Shown piece by piece: positions 13,101-26,801 of a stretch of 64,000 bases of DNA. Source of the DNA: Coffea arabica (lineage: Eukaryota > Streptophyta > Magnoliopsida > Gentianales > Rubiaceae); NCBI RefSeq assembly GCF_036785885.1, contig NC_092323.1, positions 6,828,501-6,892,500 on the forward strand, given 5' to 3'. The translations under genes were made by a program, and so were the position numbers. Below the pieces are notes generated by a model. The model saw only the letters and a list, made by a program, of their open reading frames with translations, was not told where the DNA came from and made no database searches. Each line of letters opens with the position of its first letter. The stretch's first letter is position 1.

Positions 13101-13823
13101 ACAAGTGAAATTCACCCCTGTAAATTTGCCATCTAAACTCATTTTTGTTCCCAATTTCCTCGTAAAGAACAGAAGGTAAACTCAGTTTATCATCTTAGTT
13201 CATGTTTATCATCAAATTGGGTACAAATTTTTGGTCGGTAACTTACATATATCATTTGTGTGACTAAATAGATATTCAGCATTTAGAATTCATGTAACAA
13301 ATAGATAAATTGTAGAATTTACATCACCTTTTTAAAAGTTAACTATTGTATCGAATGTCAGTTTCACACCCCAGAAGGCATGGGACAATGGTTAAGTTCC
13401 ATTAATGATCTCAAATTTATTGTATAAAAGTAGGTATCCAAATCAGTAAATGTATGAAAGAGATGATAGATTGAATCGGCGACCATGTCTGATAATGCAA
13501 TGGGGCCAAAAACAAGTTTAGATTGCAAGATGGAAAATCTACAATTTCTAAAACTGTAAGAGGACCAAGCTCTCGCATTCGCACATGCTAGCATATTTTG
13601 CAAAATAATACAAAAATTACTTTATACAACTGCATTACATCAAAATGTTGTTGAATGGCTTGCAATGGTGGTGGGTCGAATAGCTTGCAAGGGCAGATTT
13701 CTTATGAATTTAACGAAGCCTTGGTTTCAGGCATCAAGACGACCTTCAAAAGGTGGGATAAGGAGGAGGGGACCAGGGTGCGATGCCGGTCATAAGCGCA
13801 AAAGGAAAGAGACTGTCGATTGA
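7139..13823 (+). CDS. RH16: DEAD-box ATP-dependent RNA helicase, RH16/DBP9/DDX56 type
   Basis: Fifteen exons join in phase to 626 residues: 7139-7384, 7496-7654, 7764-7853, 7952-8080, 8332-8432, 8811-8925, 9441-9572, 10041-10106, 10212-10391, 10811-10906, 11367-11504, 11953-12035, 12581-12618, 12711-12925, 13731-13823. An acidic, Lys/Glu-rich N-terminus precedes the Q motif (TPIQRVAIP). Walker A AKTGSGKT is at 91-98, PTREL follows, and DEAD is at 207-210 (split by intron 4). SAT is at 238-240 and HRIGRTGR at 421-428. The C-terminus is basic (KRKRK), as in nucleolar helicases. DBP9/DDX56 proteins act in 60S ribosomal subunit assembly; that role is inferred by family. All joins are GT-AG. The acceptor of exon 14 (AAAG/AT) lacks a pyrimidine tract, and was chosen because it restores the conserved DLLKHDK sequence. 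The introns hold no other gene. Length equals my memory of Arabidopsis RH16 (At4g34910). Confidence 0.93.
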
Positions 13824-15000
13824 TTTGTTGCGCACTCGCTGGAATATTTCAGCTCGGGAGAGTCTCGGTCCCCAAAAGTTTTGTTTTATATTATATATGA
13901 TTGTAATGTTAAATTTTGATATCCAGCATGTCGTCCCGTTCTTGTCCATGTCTCCATGGATCGTCACACAGCATTTTGCGTGCTGGGGCGATCCTGGGCC
14001 AATTGCAGTGTCTGAACTTTCGGAATTGATTAGTCTTACAAGTATAGAATTCTTTTGGTGATGGCGCATGGCGTAGATTGTATCCGTCTAAACCCTGCGG
14101 AAAAAGTTGGCCGCCAAAAGCTGCATGATCCATTCACTCCTCCTCGTGCAACGGCTTCCAGTCCCGTAGTGAGTATCGTAACAAAGCCCAATAACTTGTT
14201 TGTTTAATTTTTCAAGAATACGTTTGTGGAAAAGCGAATGCTGCCTTATTGATGTCTAAAAAACATGTAGTTGTTCCTACCCAAAAGGCAACTAAGGGAT
14301 GTCTTCCCTGTGTGTTGTCTAACTCTCTCTCTTAAATATATATATATTTATTATGTTGAGGTGGTGTCTAGTCCACGTTGGTAACTTCATTAGTCTTTCC
14401 TTCTCACCAGTCGATGTTATCCGAGAGTCTGATAGTCTGAAGCGGACTTGCGTAGCCTGTAGCTTGATTGGTCGCCCAAACAAGACAGGAAGGAATTCTC
14501 TGTCTGAGAATATCAAATGTGGCGTAAATCTAACGTTAGCAAAGAAGTTATGTTTGGAATATTTAAAATTCTTCCTGAACACCACTAGTGATATTAAGAG
14601 ATACTATTATAGCTCATTAAAGAGGCCATGTTAATGACCATGATAGGCGTGTGTCTTTGATCTTGGCAACCGACCCCCCGACCTTTTGTTTTCGAGACGG
14701 AAAGAGGATCCTTCTAAAGCTAATGTACCCCGTCCAAACAAAAATTGACTAGAGATGATGTAAACATCACTGGAAAGAACAAAAGCTCCTCCTAAGATGT
14801 GACTGCCCCCACGGCCAGCCACGATTCGTGATTAATATATTTTGACAGAAGCCTGGTCGTCGGTTTAGTAAATATGTATCTTTCGTCTTTTCCGACTTAG
14901 CCCCACTGTCCCAGCGACGACTGATGGTCCTCTTGTCTTTTGGCCTTCGATGGGAGATTGCTGGCGGGTACTACAGGGATCTGTGGACAGTAACATTTGA
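13824..15000. other. helicase 3' UTR and intergenic DNA
   Basis: Begins with the helicase 3' UTR. Open frames in this stretch are short and have no recognisable motif. Nothing else could be assigned. Confidence 0.4.
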
Positions 15001-15140
15001 TGATTGCTATTTTTAAAATTTTTTTTATAAAAAATATATTATAGTGATTTTATGTATGTAAAATAGAAAAGTGATTGAGAAATGTGTTTATAAAAAATGT
15101 AAAAAAATTTTTGGTAGAAAAATCACAATCCAAACATAGT
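15001..15140 (-). mobile_element. ~150-bp MITE, 'TTTGGAT' family A, copy 1
   Basis: Read on the minus strand it starts with ATGTTTGGATTGTGA and carries the words TTTTTTATAAACACATTT, CAATCACTTTT and TACATACATAAAATC. These match in order two plus-strand copies at about 49227-49378 and 60136-60283. The three copies define a short noncoding repeat with a TTTGGA(T/C) end and a weak complementary end. No target duplication was fixed here. The superfamily is undetermined. Confidence 0.6.
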
Positions 15141-15295
15141 GTCAAAAGACTATGCTGCCTTGTGGTCATGTTTGATGTGTTCGTGCAGGCCGTGAAGCAG
15201 ACTTGATGTGATCCCAACCAACCGGTCCCGTTTTCATAATGCACTCGGCCACGCTTGATGTAGATCAACTTTGCCGTGTCCCAAAAGCCCAAAAA

Positions 15296-15298
<3 letters not shown>

Positions 15299-15327
<29 letters not shown>
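15299..15327. repeat. (TA)n microsatellite
   Basis: An uninterrupted TA dinucleotide run followed by a short GT stretch. Confidence 0.9.
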
Positions 15328-15333
<6 letters not shown>

Positions 15334-15889
15334 ATATTAGATTTATACGTAGATATATGATTTTTTTTTAAAAAAAAAATCTTTCTTTTAACCAGACAAC
15401 ATAGTAGTATACCAGTTAAAATTATTAAATATCCATGTCCACTTTTAGGTTTCGAAATGGTTTTCTATCTTTAGACCCACCTAAGTACGAGTCTTCTTTT
15501 TGGTGCAATCACTTTATATCATACCATAAAAACCCTTGTAATTTAGTTTCCAGATGATCCATATCTCCCTTTTTATTTTTCCACGATTTTCTTTAAGAAT
15601 AATTTCCTTAAGGAAAAAACAAAGATATGAGGATATTTATTGGAATAAAAAGCTTGAACTCGAAAACACTCTGAAGGCTAATAATGTTTAACCAAAAGTT
15701 GAGATTACTGATTACCTATGGTCTCAACTTTTAGTAAAGTGATTGTTGTGGGCACTGATGACTGATTATCAAGATTTCTTTTGATAAAATGCTATGTCAA
15801 ACTTGTACAGTTGGGGGTTACAAAGCTGGCCACAGAGCCCTTAACATGGAATAGTTCTGGCGGTAGCTGCCCTTAAAATATCCGCCCCC

Positions 15890-16045
15890 CAGAAGCTCCT
15901 ACAGTGCCATTGGAGGATCATCCAAGTAGATGAAATCTGCTTGTATTGGGACCCCTGGTCTAGCTAGCCAATCTGCACTCTTGTTACTCTCCCTCTTAAG
16001 CTTGTTGCGGGTTACATTGCCAATCTCTGCTGATAAATTCACGCA
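15890..16045 (-). pseudogene. RNase H-like (RVT_3) C-terminal fragment, LINE or related origin
   Basis: On the minus strand an open frame of about 50 codons ends at a stop near 15900. It contains VNLSAEIGNVTRNKLKRESN followed by KSADWLARPG and PIQADF. The 'N-(K/R)-x-A-D-W-L-A' motif is the C-terminal signature of the plant RVT_3/RNase H-like domain ('REANRAADWLA'), found at the end of many plant non-LTR retrotransposons and in stand-alone RVT_3 genes. Upstream homology is not visible, so this is a small relic. It could instead be a fragment of a host RVT_3 gene. Confidence 0.45.
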
Positions 16046-17307
16046 TCTGCTTCGTAAGATTAAAATGTGGCGATGTGTTTCTTAGTGCTTCATAATCAGC
16101 CGTATCTTCTGCATTTAATAATCAGCCGTCTCTTCGCAAATTGTATTCGGGAAATTGAGCAGCAACTTCATCTTAAGTGGTCCAACTTTGTCCCCTGATT
16201 TTGAGTTTATCTTGTCTAAATGTGGATGAAGTTAGATCAAGTGGTCCTAAAAAAAAAGGATTTCTTATGCATTTGGATATCAAACATACATAATTTACAT
16301 CATCACCAAAAGAAAAGGCATTAAGATAAATAAAACCTTCACAAGGTGGAAATGACAGGCGCTCAAGGGTAGTAGTATTGCAATTTGGATTAGATCAATA
16401 GCGAGATATATTGCTCTTCGACAAGATTTCGCAAAATTATACTTGAGTGAAGTATGGGGAAAAGCTTGCGTTAAAAAAAAAAATATGTTTACGGAAAACA
16501 TAAAAATTTTCCCGTGAAAAATCACAATCCAAACGAGGCAATCGATTTCGTTTAGTTTTATGTTGTTTATGCTTAATTTTTCAGATAAATCATCAGAAGC
16601 ATATCTTTTTCTTGTACCACAGGGAGTCGCTCTTTTCTACGGCACCATAGCGTTACGACTGCACGAGTTTCTGCTGCCTAATTGCCTAACGTATACCTGG
16701 AAATTATTGTGTTCGTATGCCGAAGAAGCGACACTTGAAATACATATAGAATGTGGTAATTGACCGGTTCGAGGAAACCTAAACAAAAACGACTTCAGCA
16801 TGTTTGTCGATGGGGCACTTACAAGCACTTCGACAGCGATCATGATAATATCAAGAAAGAAAAGACAACAAAAACTACTAGTTTTCTGTCTCTTTACTTT
16901 TTTATTTGCCAAGAGGAAACATCTTGAAATCACGGGGTGATTTTGTGGCTACCACCAATCCATATGCCTCCGATTTTTATTGTGTTCTATACCATTCTAT
17001 TAACTCTCGAGTATAGAAACGTGGCTGCCTGCACTGTATAATTTGGCAACCAGATCTCAGTCCGGATTACTTAGATTTTGTACGTGGATTGTCATTTTCA
17101 AAGCCAATGCACGATCTTTGTCAAATAGGTCCGTAGAAACAGTCGGCTAATGCAGCTAAGTTCTTTAAATTAGAACCCAAAAAATTCGGGCTCGTTATTC
17201 TTTTGGGAGAGCTGTGGGGACTGTATCACCCCAAAAGAAATAGGGGGAAAAAAAAACTTATGTGTAAGTATTGATGCAGCCTTTGTACCTTCAGAATGTA
17301 TCCTGGA
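16046..17307. other. intergenic, no gene recognised
   Basis: No protein family was recognised. At about 16470-16540 lies the end of a 'TTTGGAT'-type MITE (…AAAATCACAATCCAAACGAG), matching the terminus of the copy at 15001-15140. Confidence 0.4.
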
Positions 17308-17316
17308 TTTCTAATT

Positions 17317-17653
17317 GCGCAAATTATTCGGGCTGCTACTAAAATTTTGGAATCATCGAGTTTTGACCATCGAACTATTAAAAGTTTAGTTTTGCACGCT
17401 GAACTATCTAAAGTCTATATTTCGACCTATTCTATCAAATTTAATCGTTCGATAACTATGTGAAATTCCTACCCTTTTCTTGTCTTGTGAATCGTGCGAG
17501 TACTCATATATAACATAGTTAACGATTAAATTTGACGGAATAATTTGAAATCTAAATTTTAGATACTTCAATAGTTAAAATCCGCCTTTTAATAGTTTAG
17601 TAGTCAAAATTCAACGATTCCAAAAGTTTAGCGACTATTCTGATAAGTTGCTC
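17317..17653. mobile_element. Mutator-type MITE with near-perfect 9-bp target duplication
   Basis: A 337-bp element with long inverted arms. The left arm GCGCAAATTATTCGGGCTGC and the reverse complement of the right arm GAGCAACTTATCAGAATAG continue to pair for roughly 150 bp ('…TCGAGTTTTGACCATCGAACTATTAAAAG…'). Flanks are TTTCTAATT (17308-17316) and TTTCCAATT (17654-17662), matching at 8 of 9. A 9-bp duplication and long TIRs are typical of Mutator-like elements. Its terminal sequence resembles that of the Pack-MULE at 19514-21161, so both probably belong to one TIR family. It encodes nothing. Confidence 0.8.
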
Positions 17654-17662
17654 TTTCCAATT

Positions 17663-19504
17663 CATGCACGTGCATGACTTTAATCTAAAAGGCTCCTTAT
17701 CTTCACCAATCCTCCCATACACGAAATGACCAAAGGATTAACTCTAGGTGATCTTATTGGTATATCAACGTGCAATTAACACCATAGACATGTTTTATAT
17801 TCATTTCAGTATAAATAAAAAGGGATGTTTTAAATTGAAATTAACCAATAAGGTTGTAGGCCCACAATGCAGTCAATATTAGTTATATGCATTTTTACTC
17901 TGAATATATAATGGTACCAAATATTTCCAAAAAATATAAAAGAGGTGGGCTGTTGGAGACGAAACAGAAAATCAAGATGGTGTCATGGAAATAATCGCAA
18001 CTCGAGCGCCAAAGAATATTCCAAAGCTCAGTCCGCAGTGAAATGTACCTGGAAACGAAACGGAGGAAAAAAATCGCTGGCCTTTTCTCTTTACCAGACA
18101 AAGTCGCACAAAAACGTACAACCAACACGTGTTTTTTTTTCCCCAACACAAGAAGGTTTTTGTTTTTTTTTTGGAGGCTACTTATAATTTTTTCCACTTT
18201 ACTACCAAACCTAACTCTACCTCTACAACCCAACACAAGTTGGCACCTTAATGATAATAGACGTTTGTACGTATGTTTGACTTTCACTGTTAGAGCTGTA
18301 TTAATAAAAATTCTTATAAACCACTATGGTCCATATTCTAATCCATGGTGTGATTGGAGTTGAAATTATGCAAAAAATAATAATAATAATAATCTCAAAA
18401 AAACACACATGGAGACACACGAATGTAGTAGTATTATGATAAATGTCAAACGTATTTGTCGAACTACATGCCTATTGATTCCCCCATGTTGTAAGGGTGC
18501 TTTTTTTTTTGTTTTGATCACTAAGGGTGGCTAAACTTCAGAAAAAAAATCAACCAGTACGACAAATGTCAAATGTATTTGTCGAACTATAGACCTATCT
18601 ACTTCCCCAAGCTGTAGGAGTGCTTAAACTTCAGAAAAAAAAAAAAAATCGGCCAGTCCAATCTAAATCGAAATTTCGATTGAATTTTAGTAAAATGAAA
18701 ATTGGTAAAATAGAAGAATATTCAATGTACAATGTTTGGTAAAATAATTTAGAAATGAATATTGAAAATAAATTTCCTAATTCTTGATTATCGGCCGAAC
18801 TTTCGAAATTCTTATAATATACACACACAGGATATATATATTATTACTTATACATGATATAGATATACATATTACGTATTATATAATATTAAGATCTACT
18901 AATTCTTAGTGACTAGGGCCTACTACTAACTAGAACAGTAATACTTTAATGTTTTACATACTAGTGATTACTGATTAGTTAACTTATAATAGGAATTATG
19001 AATAATAATGATGATGGATGATTCTGAATACTTATGCTATTTTTCTTTCTTTTCTTTCTGCTTGGATTGATCTTTTTTTAAAAATAAAATTTTCAAATAC
19101 ATGCTACAGTAATACACAATAACCAAAAAAATATCTCATCCATACAACATATCAAAATTTTCAAAATAATTTTATAGTAAAAAATTTTCGTATATATTGC
19201 TACAGTATGGAGTTGATTTTTTGGCATATCATGCTTGTTGGAGTTGATTTCATTGAATTTTGTAGAGAAAGAACAAATGGGATCTAGTTTGGTGTAACAA
19301 TTTTTTTAGAGAAAATTAAAATTTTTTGCTTTACTATAATGATAATTCATATTTCGAATATTATCAAATTATTGATTCTTTGGCATAAATCCAATTATCA
19401 AAGACAGTAAAAAGATGTTGGTTTCGGAAGTAAAAAACTGCAAAAAATCAAATTTTTTAGTCAAATTTCCGATCACCAGTGGATGAGCAGGCCGTGTAGC
19501 ATTA
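17663..19504. other. intergenic, AT-rich, with a local repeat
   Basis: No gene recognised. It contains the direct repeat at 18438-18659 and, at about 19070-19210, a noncoding stretch with 'tgctacagtaat…ttgctacagta' words resembling degraded MITE ends seen elsewhere in the window. Confidence 0.4.
18438..18659. repeat. direct repeat, two copies of ~95-125 bp
   Basis: Copy one (about 18438-18560) and copy two (about 18561-18659) share 'ACAAATGTCAAA', 'GTATTTGTCGAACTA', 'CCTAT', 'TTCCCC' and 'CTTCAGAAAAAAAA' in order. The first copy has an extra T-rich segment of about 30 bases. Noncoding; origin unknown. Confidence 0.7.
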
Positions 19505-19513
19505 TAAACAAAA

Positions 19514-21161
19514 GAGCAAATTATCCGATTGGCCATTAAACTTTTGCAATCGTCGAGTTTTGGTCACTCAACTATTAAAAATCTGGTTTTGGTCACTAAA
19601 ATGTATAAAGTTAAGATGTGAGGCCATTCTGTTAAATTTAGCCGTTAAGTTTGCCGATCTGTCTATCCGTGCGATTTCCAAGGCAAAAGACAGGGTCAAT
19701 TTAGGAAGTTCAACGTAACATTGAATGCTTCTCTCAAAAATCGTCACTCTTCTTCCTCCCCTCATCAAATCTTCGTCAGACCCTTTTCATCCACCGTAGG
19801 CATCAGGACCAAACCCAGAACTTCCTCTCAAGCAACCCAATCTCCCCGCCACTCGTCCCCAAATTCTCCATTTGCTAAAGTTCCTTCCTCCAGTCCCTCC
19901 ACCAGCAGCACCTTTTATTCAGGTTCTGCCCCGAATACCGGCTCCGGTTCTGATTTTCAACTAAATTCGTCGGTTGGTACAACCTCCGCTTCAAGCCGTA
20001 CATCCCTCTCCAAGCCTCCAAGCCTCCATCTCTCCCTCCCAGAACACGCCTATATTTATGATTTCTCCGAAATCCGTTCTGCCACCAACAATTTTTTCAC
20101 CAAACGCTAATCCACTTCCTCCTCCTCCTCCCAGTCCTGGCGCTGCGAGCTCAACGGAAAGGACGTCATTATTTTTCAATGGAAAATCCATTAGACAATC
20201 CACGAATCTGAGCTGAGATCCAAATTATCGGTTATTTGTAAAAGCCATCATAAATGCTTAATCAAGCTCCTCGGAGCTTCCATTTCAAACATCACATTTA
20301 CTTAGTTTATGAATTTATCAGCGGCTCGAATCTTTCTACTTGTCTCCGAAATCCAAGAAACCCTGATTTCACCGTTCTTTCCACCTGGATGTCGCGAATG
20401 CAAATCACCACGGATTTAGCTAACGGCTTGAATTATATCCACACCGCAGCCGGATTCAACATAAGTTTGGTCCATAAGTACGTGAAGAGCAGCAAAATTA
20501 TTATCACTGGGCCTTCCTTGAATGCCCAAATTTGCCATTTCGGAGCCGCCGAGCTATGCTCTGAGACGGAGAGATATGAATGAGGTGAGATAACGGAAGA
20601 GGAGTTGCCGGAGCTGCGGAGGTCGAGGAGTAGGGGGAGGCAATTTGAAGGAGTGAGAGGATACATGTCGCCGGAGTTTAAGTCGATCGGCTTGGCGACG
20701 CAGAAGTCTGACATGTACGCTTTTGGAGTGGTGATTCTGGAGCTTTTGTCCGGGGAGGAGCCGCTGAAGTATAAATATGATAATGCGAGTGGAGATTATA
20801 GGAAGATTTCAATTATCAATTCAGCGACGGAGGCGGCGGAAACTGACGGAGAGGGTAATGAAACGGTGGAGGGAAGTTTTGAGGATGAAAAGGGTCTGAC
20901 AAAGATTTGACGAGGGGAGGAAGAAAAGCGACGATTTTTGAGAGAAGCATTCAATGTTATGTTGAACTTCCTAAATTGACCCAGTCTTTTACCTTGGAAA
21001 TCGCACGGATGGACAGATCGGCAAACTTAACGGCTAAATCTAACAGAATGGCCTCACATCTTAACTTTATACATTTTAATGGCTAAAATCAGACTTTTAA
21101 TAGTTGAGTGACTAAAACTCGACTATTGCAAAAGTTTAATGGCCAACCGAAAAATTTGCTC
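19514..21161. mobile_element. Pack-MULE carrying a receptor-like kinase gene fragment
   Basis: A 1,648-bp nonautonomous Mutator-like element. The terminal inverted repeats cover 19514-19792 and 20883-21161, about 279 bp each, with roughly 19 mismatches by eye (about 93% identity). Both ends read GAGCAAATT inward. The perfect 9-bp target duplication TAAACAAAA lies at 19505-19513 and 21162-21170. No transposase is present. The 1,090-bp interior is a captured, broken kinase-like gene segment (separate entry). High TIR identity and the intact duplication point to relatively recent activity. The right end lies 586 bp upstream of the squalene epoxidase ATG. Confidence 0.93.
19793..20882 (+). pseudogene. 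captured fragment of an atypical RLCK ('lysM domain receptor-like kinase 3'-like)
   Basis: Inside the Pack-MULE, the plus strand encodes a Ser/Pro-rich N-terminus and YDFSEIRSATNNFFTKR. After a frame change it continues with YLVYEFISGSNLSTCLRNPR, STWMSRMQITTDLANGLNYI, KSSKIIITGPSLNAQICHFG and GYMSPEFKS, then [20 protein letters not shown]. These are the hinge, catalytic and substrate-binding parts of a plant receptor-like kinase. Where HRD and DFG are expected the sequence gives VHKYVKSS and CHFG, so the parent family is catalytically atypical. The best remembered match is the intronless family represented by At3g57120. At least one frameshift and an in-frame stop (TGA at 20581-20583) break it, so no full product is possible. 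The lack of introns suggests capture from an intronless parent. Confidence 0.8.
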
Positions 21162-21170
21162 TAAACAAAA

Positions 21171-21747
21171 AGGCCAGCACGTCAAGACACCCAGCGGCCA
21201 ACCTGCCGGTCACCGGACCTTTCCACTTAACATACACCCCTCCCTTGTCCTCTCTCCACTGTGTACTCAATTCAGCTCCAGATCCCCAGATGCAGATGCT
21301 GGTACTACTTGCCAAACCTCAGCTGACCCCAACAGCGTTGTTACTCATATCAGTGGTCCAAATTTTGTTGTCCTCTTAGGAACCACTCAAATATCTACTT
21401 ACAAAATCAACGGAATGATGCGGTTTAATAGTTGTTTTAGGAGTAGTATTTATTCATCAACTGCTGCCAAGCCGGCCCATTCTACCTCCTCCTTCGTCCA
21501 TCGTCCTCTTCCAACACGCCACACCTTTCCTACTTCAGTTTCTTGGAATTTACCATCACCAACAGTATCCCGACCCAACAGGCCTCTATATATTCAGATA
21601 ACGAACCCCAAAACTAAAATAACAACAACAACATTCCCAGTTGTTTATTGTACTGACAACAGCAATACTACTAGTGCGACAACCCAAAACAGAGAACCAG
21701 AAGGTTCGAAACCCCGTTTGTTCTTTGGCCAACAAATTCGGATTGGT
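21171..21747 (+). promoter_or_regulatory. squalene epoxidase promoter and 5' leader
   Basis: A TATATAT box lies at 21587-21593, in CCTCTATATATTCAG, placing transcription start near 21620 and leaving a leader of about 130 bases. The right edge of the Pack-MULE is about 425 bp upstream of this box, so the distal promoter was displaced or replaced by the insertion. The frame is open from inside the transposon TIR into exon 1, with in-frame ATGs at 21415 and 21418 upstream of the TATA box. Confidence 0.55.
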
Positions 21748-25889
<4,142 letters not shown>

Positions 25890-26801
25890 AAATACCGAGT
25901 TTATCAGGCCTGAACACAATTTAGCGACTTTCACCCGTCTCCTCTTACTAAAAAGCAAGGGACGTTATGTGAATTTTTGATCTGCCAGGAGACAGAAGCT
26001 GTAGAGTAGACTAAAACTGTGAACAAAACTAAAAATTTGAAGTTTAGGCATCTGATAAAACTGTAAAGCATGAATCTCCCATATTACATTGGCTCATATT
26101 TTAATAGAAAAACCATCTTACTTCTAAACTTCTCGTACCGTCGCCAACATCAACATTGAACCTTCTTACTTTCATGGCTTTTGGGTGCTCTTCAGCGAAA
26201 ATGGTAATTTGCCACTACAATAAATTGTTCTGGTTCTCAAGTACAATTTAGGCAGCACATTATATTTCCTTATCTAAAAAATATGCGAGGCCGCGTATTA
26301 AAAATAAGGTACACATGTAAACTAGTTTAATGGGTTCGTAGTAATTAGCTGATAAGGATATGGTACTTCTTTTATGGTAGTTTTCTTAACTTCAACAAGG
26401 AATGTCAATGCAAACTCCTGTCTAAGAGACTTGTAATATAGGAAGAGTTAAAATAGTAAAAAATAGAAGTTATGATTCCAATTTGTTCTGCCTTGGCCAT
26501 TGATTTCCTTTGTAGCCTTTTATAGGAATGCACTACACAAACAGCGAAAACAGAGCTTTCCTCAGGTTAATTATGATTAGTCAAGACATAGGAGAATGAG
26601 GTAACTCGAAAACTAGTCAAAGGTTGCCTCTCGAGTTTTCAAGCTAGCGTCTGCGTTTCAAGCACATGGATTTGGCACGGACTTCTTCGAGCTACGAGGC
26701 CATGATGTCCAAAGTTTTAAGTGCTTCACATTTACTGCACGTCTCATACTTGCTTTCAAATATATCATGGCAATCATGCCAACGTGACCAATCTTTTAGT
26801 C
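25890..26801. other. convergent 3' region between SQE and PPR
   Basis: About 0.9 kb between the SQE stop and the PPR stop on the other strand. It should hold both 3' UTRs. Nothing else was recognised. Confidence 0.5.
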
